From: Rhizophagus irregularis
Taxonomy: Eukaryota; Glomeromycota; Glomeromycetes; Glomerales; Glomeraceae
DNA: 64,000 nucleotides
NCBI RefSeq assembly: GCF_026210795.1
Contig: NC_089430.1
Location: 5,828,001 to 5,892,000, forward strand
Reading direction: 5' to 3'
Each line of letters starts with the position of its first letter. Positions within the stretch are counted from its first letter, which is position 1. The notes below the pieces were generated by a model that saw nothing but the letters and a program-made list of their open reading frames with translations, ran no database searches and was not told the DNA's origin. This document shows, piece after piece, positions 59,689-64,000 of this stretch. The translations under genes were made by a program, and so were the position numbers.

Positions 59689-61677
59689 ATGATATTAAGT
59701 CCTCCGTTAGTTATCAACGCACCGGTAATACTCTTAGTTGGAAAAACGGGTATGCACTAACATAATGTCTTTCTTTCAGTCATTTCTTTTTTTTTTTTAA
59801 TTGAAAGTAAATTATACATTTATTGTAAGGCGCCGGTAAAAGCACATTAGGAAATTTAATGTTAAGAACGTCTGAAAATGAAAATCCTACCTTTTTTGTT
59901 TCCGATAGCTTTGTAAATATAAAATATATATATTCATGACATTAATATACTGTAATGTTAGTTACTGCATATTCATTTATATTTATTTTCTAACTTCTCA
60001 AATCTTCCGAAATTGAATGACTAGTTATCTGCCACCAAAAACTCTTGTTCCGCGAATTATAAAATTAATGAAGAAACATACAACATTGTCGACACTCCAG
60101 GGGTTTTTGATACTGAAGATCTCGACACAGTTATCTTGGAAGAAATCGCTCGCACTATCCAAAAGTGTGCCTATGGAGTCAAGGCCATATTATTCGTGGT
60201 TGGTCAGTAGAAGTATAGTTGACTATTTTCACGGTAGAACTTAAATTAAATGCATGTATAAAATTATAGAAGCAAAACGGTTCACGAATGAACAAAAGGA
60301 AATGATCAACAGAATATTGTTATTTCTTGGAAAAGAGGCCTCCCGATACATGATTTCTGTTTTCTCGCATTGTAACGCTAAACAGACTAAGGATCTCGAA
60401 TATTTTAAAAGATATTGCTGGAATGATCCAGTTAAGGCTTTCGTCAATTCCGTTGGTAATCGGTGGGCCATTTCTCCTAATCCAGACATTTTCCCGCCCG
60501 ATGATCCAGTGCATGAAGAATGTCTCAAAGAATTGCAAGAACGCATCACCTCTATAGATGGAGTGTATACAAATGACCTTTTCGAGAAGACTCGGAGAGA
60601 GCAAGAAGAAAATGAAAGAAAAGCAAGAGAAGCAGAAGAGAAGCGGCAAAGAGAATACGATGAACTTAGAAGAAGAGAAGGAGAAGCTATTGCAAGAGCG
60701 AACTACGAGAGGCAGAGGGTAGAAGATGAGAGAAGAGCAAATGAAGCTCGGAATAGAGAACTTCAGGATATCAAAAACACACTACGTGAACAAATATCAA
60801 GACTAGACGAAAGAATGACTGAACTTTCCAAAGCCAACGAATATCTTACCAACAGAAATAATCAACTTTCCGACGAAATAAATGAACTCAAAAACAAAAG
60901 TTGTTTCTGGCCTGAAACACAAATTAAGCTCGAATCAGGAAGGATCATTCAAATGTCAGAACTTCAAATAGGGGACCGAGTGTTGTCAAACATAAGGAAT
61001 GGTGTTGCAGAATTCTCAGATGTTTACCTTATCGCTCATATTGGTAAACTCGATCATAAAGCAAAGTTTGCCAAAGTGAACTTTACCAAACCGGATGGAT
61101 CTAAAGGCAATTTTTTTAGTCAATTTTATTACAAATATTAATTATTCATTTACAGTATATTCATTTTAGTGTAATTTTTTTTTTTAGGTCAATTACTGTT
61201 AACGACCACTCACTACGTCTTTGACGAAAATTTATCAATTATATTTGCTAAAAATCTTCGTCCCGGAGAAACAAGAATTTTGGTATCAGATGATGGCAAT
61301 AGGCTAGTTCCAGTATTTGTGGATAATATAACAAATGTGAGTTTGAATCTACATTATAATTTTCATTAAAGATTGTAAAAATTATTTTTCTTGATAGTTA
61401 ACTGATATTTATACAGGAATGGCGTGACAAATATATTAGCTTTTACACACGAGCTGGATCAGTAATTGCCAATGGCGTGCTTAGTTCCTGTTACGATCAT
61501 TGTCCACCGTCTCAAATGCTTATGGATCTAGTTTTTTTACCAGTTCGTTGGTGGACTCGTATAATTCCAAGTACACATCGTGAAGAACGACTTCACCCAT
61601 ATGTTCAGTTCTTAGAAACAGCGTATCTTTCATTTATTAACGCTATGAAAAAGAGTAAACGACTTACTAATAACTAA
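59689..61677 (+). CDS. GIN1: AIG1 GTPase fused to a Hedgehog-type Hint domain (GIN1-like)
   Basis: Exons 59689-59749, 59830-59912, 60025-60202, 60270-61106, 61188-61336 and 61417-61677 give 522 aa. G1 is GKTGAGKST (residues 18-26), G3 is IVDTPGVFD, and the likely G4 is FSHCNAKQTKD. Residues about 200-315 are coiled coil (EEKRQREYDELRRREGEA). The Hint domain begins SCFWPETQIKLESGR (nucleophile candidate C319) with IGDRVLS and YLIAHIGKLDHKAKF. It continues through LLTTTHYVFD (T392/H395, the TxxH block), VIANGVLSSCYD and RWWTRIIPS, ending at residue 522. Exon 4 appears to use a GC donor (AAAG|GCAATT). The architecture matches GIN1 of Glomus mosseae, described with a Hedgehog-like C-terminus. Self-cleavage is predicted from the intact Cys and TxxH. 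The acceptor of the C-terminal reaction (sterol, water or other) cannot be read. Confidence 0.88.
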
Positions 61678-61919
61678 ATTCAGATTTTAGCAGGCGCCAA
61701 AATTGCAATACATATAAATTGATAATTATTTCAGTAAATTAGTAGCGTGTATACACCAATTAAATAAAGATCTAATTGTCAATGGTTTTTTTTTTCATTA
61801 TATTATTATATTAACGTAAAATAATATTTTTATCACTGTTTTCAATTTAATGTAACACCCCATAAAAACAATCAATTTTTAAAAAATTGTGAATAATCAT
61901 CTAGAAAAGGGTTGATTGC

Positions 61920-62080
61920 CTATGATTACCGGGGAAATTATGGAAATTCCAAATTATTTGAGTAGTTTACTTATAAAAAACGGCTATTGTTACACAAAGT
62001 TAAAAAACTTGCTTATAAGTAAACTACTCGAAAATTGAGATTTTTCTATAATTTCCACTGGTATTCACAGGTTATCTAAA
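61920..62080. repeat. Inverted-repeat (MITE-like) element
   Basis: GAGTAGTTTACTTATAA near 61960 pairs with TTATAAGTAAACTACTC near 62015. Outer parts GGAAATTATGGAAATT and ATTTTTCTATAATTTCC also pair. It is a stem-loop of about 150 bases without coding capacity. Confidence 0.6.
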
Positions 62081-62304
62081 TGATTTTTTAGAAAAATCAT
62101 GGGTATTCACAAATTTTTGATAATCATATTTTTATAGGAGCGCTAGCTGTGATCGCACTAAATTAAAAACAGCAATAAAAGTTATTTTAACATACAAATA
62201 GTAAAGAATTTTTTCGAATAATGATATTTTTTAATAAGAATATTAAAATTGTAATCAAAACTAGAAAAACGGAAACAATTATAGTTCCGTCGTAACCGAA
62301 GTGG

Positions 62305-62565
62305 CGCAGTACACGTTCAATGACTTTCCCAGCGTAACCTGAAAAAAATGTCACGAAAAAATCACGTGACTTTTTTGTCACAACTGTCACACCCCACTGC
62401 GTTTCCATTTTCTATAAGTATCTGAGGGACTTAGTTTTTTTCGAGTAGGTAAAAACTTATTCGTCACACCTTATTCGTCACAAGTGCGCCACACTTAATT
62501 TCAGTCAAGTTGCGTAATGCCGGCCATTTCATGACATTTTTTTCAGGTTACGCTAGGGAAGTCAC
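62305..62565. mobile_element. MITE with ends GACTTCCCTAGCGTAACCTG, related to copy C interior
   Basis: ACTTTCCCAGCGTAACCTG at the left and CAGGTTACGCTAGGGAAGT at the right are inverted, and AAAAAAATGTCA words continue the arms. The interior TTTCTATAAGTATCTGAGGG is found reversed at about 30660-30685. Confidence 0.6.
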
Positions 62566-63269
62566 GTTCAATCATTCGTTACATACTGTAAGTATATTCA
62601 GGGGATAGTACGATTTTTTGTGAGATCATGGTAGACCGTCTATTCGTGGTTATACAGTATAAACAACTTAAAATTTAATAATAAACTGTTAAATTAGGCA
62701 TGATCTTGAAGTAGCATGCATAATATTTTTTACCCCATATAATAACTATAATTTATTAAAACGACTCTGGAGATAGTCTTCCGCTTCAATTAAAACCATT
62801 TAATATTAAAAATTGTCACGATTCATTAAACCACCTATTTAACTGTAATATAGTAAATTTCACAAGCTACGTAGTAAATTTTGATGCTAAGTACTTGTTG
62901 GGTACTCAGCTACTCGGATTTCCGGAAAACTGAAAAATAAACAATAAGACCAGGGATAACCGTCCATGTTCGTCATCTTTTGTAAGAGAATTATCAGCAA
63001 AAATTATTCCATTTAATAATTTTTGTTGATTGGTTAAGTCGTATTATCAAACGACCCTAGCATTACCATGGTAGCCGGATCTGTTGCCAGGTTACACATG
63101 ATCTGCGAACATGATCTGGACGATTATTTTTGGTAATTATAAAACTTTTATTGATCTTTTACACCACACAGTCACACACCACCTTTCTTTCTTTTACGAA
63201 ATATTTTTCTAAAAAATTGTTAACATATCATATCAACAACAAAATAAGGTTTGTAAAGGGTGTCTTATA

Positions 63270-64000
63270 CAGTCAAACCTCAATGTACCGATACAGTTGT
63301 TTTGGGGGAATTGTATCGGTATATCATATTATCGGTATATTATAAATTTATATATATTATGTGAAATTTATATCGTCGATCAATTTATTATAAAATTAGA
63401 TATAAAATTCGTATTATTATTATTAAAACGATAGATTTAACCAATATTTATTAGTATTTGTATATTAAGAAACAAAAATATCAGCGTAAATATTACACAA
63501 TTTGAATAAAATGATCCAATGTAGTTTGTTTTAGGCTATTAATATGTGATTTTAAAACTTTATGTCTTAGTTTTCGTAATAAACTTGTTTCATTTGGATC
63601 AATAGAAATATCTAATGAATATTCAAAAAATAAAACAAGATTATCCAAATTATCTAGAGCTTCCGTTTTTGAAATTACCTTTGGAGATTCTTCAATTGGA
63701 TCCGTTTTTGGTTCATCATCATTTGATTTTATTATGGATACAATTTCTTCATCAGTCAGCCCTCCATCAACTTGTAAACGATCATCGATATGAAGGAATT
63801 CTTCCGCATCCATAGGATCATCATATGGAAGTTGGTCGATAAGTTCTTGTAATTCTATTTCATTGTAAGCTTCTTGATCAGCTTGATCTTCATTTTCTTC
63901 GCCTTCATCAATTTCATCTTGTGGAAGAATTCCTGTATGCCTCCAACAGTTAACAATTGTTCGTTGACTTACAAAATCCCAAGCTTCTTTACTAAAATTA
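63270..64000 (-). mobile_element. End of a pogo/Tigger-type Tc1-mariner transposon (runs past the window)
   Basis: TA followed by CAGTCAAACCTCAATGTACC at 63268-63289 is a typical pogo-family terminal repeat and TA target. The transposase C-terminus follows inside it in the expected orientation. The other end lies beyond base 64000. Confidence 0.75.
63493..64000 (-). CDS. Pogo/Tigger-like DDE transposase, C-terminal part
   Basis: The open frame enters from the window edge and reads NFSKEAWDFVSQRTIVNCWR then HTGILPQDEIDEG. This is the tail that follows the DDE_1 catalytic core in Tigger/jerky/CENP-B-like transposases, in which such proteins end with helix-rich acidic sequence (GLTDEEIVSIIKSNDDEP, LDISIDPNETSLLRKLR). 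The stop is at 63493, 220 bases inside the terminal repeat. The visible part is uninterrupted, while the N-terminal DNA-binding and catalytic parts are outside the window. Confidence 0.8.
   Translation of the reverse strand, partial: NFSKEAWDFVSQRTIVNCWRHTGILPQDEIDEGEENEDQADQEAYNEIELQELIDQLPYDDPMDAEEFLHIDDRLQVDGGLTDEEIVSIIKSNDDEPKTDPIEESPKVISKTEALDNLDNLVLFFEYSLDISIDPNETSLLRKLRHKVLKSHINSLKQTTLDHFIQIV

Larger units (their letters stand above)
61678..63269. other. Intergenic with inverted-repeat elements
   Basis: Besides the elements listed at 61920-62080 and 62305-62565, no gene was recognised. Confidence 0.35.

Noticed and set aside
1-64000. tRNA, rRNA and spliceosomal RNA genes
   Set aside because: No cloverleaf, A/B-box pair or conserved rRNA/snRNA words were recognised by eye; a covariance-model scan would be needed to exclude them.

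Overview
The window is AT-rich eukaryotic DNA: multi-exon genes with short (about 60-100 nt) GT-AG introns plus three apparent GC-AG introns, long AT-rich spacers, and many transposons and small inverted-repeat elements. The gene content points to an arbuscular mycorrhizal fungus of the Rhizophagus/Glomus type: GIN1-like AIG1 GTPase-Hint proteins, expanded 'FQQNF..WTSG..IDKFIQDTQLSAH' kinases, an RRM-RdRP, KDZ transposons with a CxC cluster, and Crinkler-type NTPase relics. Species assignment is inference.

Layout. 31-1361 (-): AIG1 GTPase with a coiled-coil tail and one apparent frameshift. 2419-20851: a complete 18,417-bp KDZ-type DNA transposon with an 8-bp target duplication (TGATTCCG), perfect 186-bp terminal inverted repeats, and opposed arrays of about 28 and 24 copies of a 56-bp palindromic repeat. 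Inside it are an intact 12-exon transposase (-), an intact 5-exon gene of unknown function (-) behind six ACGCGT boxes, an intact 8-exon gene of unknown function (+), decayed LINE relics and nested MITEs. 22800-29815 (+): a 15-exon gene predicted to encode 1,976 aa. Twelve phase-0 exons each encode one kinase N-lobe module; only the last keeps a glycine loop and is followed by a C-lobe. 31758-35515 (-): RRM plus RNA-dependent RNA polymerase, intact. 39869-42206 (-): a shorter relative of the kinase gene, broken by an out-of-frame module junction. 43309-47490: an eight-fold tandem array of a Crinkler-like NTPase segment, then an inverted piece of the same gene type. 54560-56639 (+): zinc metallopeptidase with a jacalin-like C-terminus. 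57221-61677 (+): two tandem AIG1 genes; the second ends in a Hedgehog-type Hint domain (GIN1-like), and the first is followed by decayed Hint sequence. 63270-64000: end of a pogo/Tigger transposon.

The most notable structures are the intact giant KDZ element with its subterminal arrays and two uncharacterised passenger genes, and the exon-amplified kinase gene. The AIG1 genes also allow gain, loss and decay of a Hint module to be read at one locus. The RdRP lies among inverted-repeat elements able to make double-stranded RNA. A functional link between them is inference only. Exon coordinates were joined by hand from splice signals and reading frame and may be off by a few bases.
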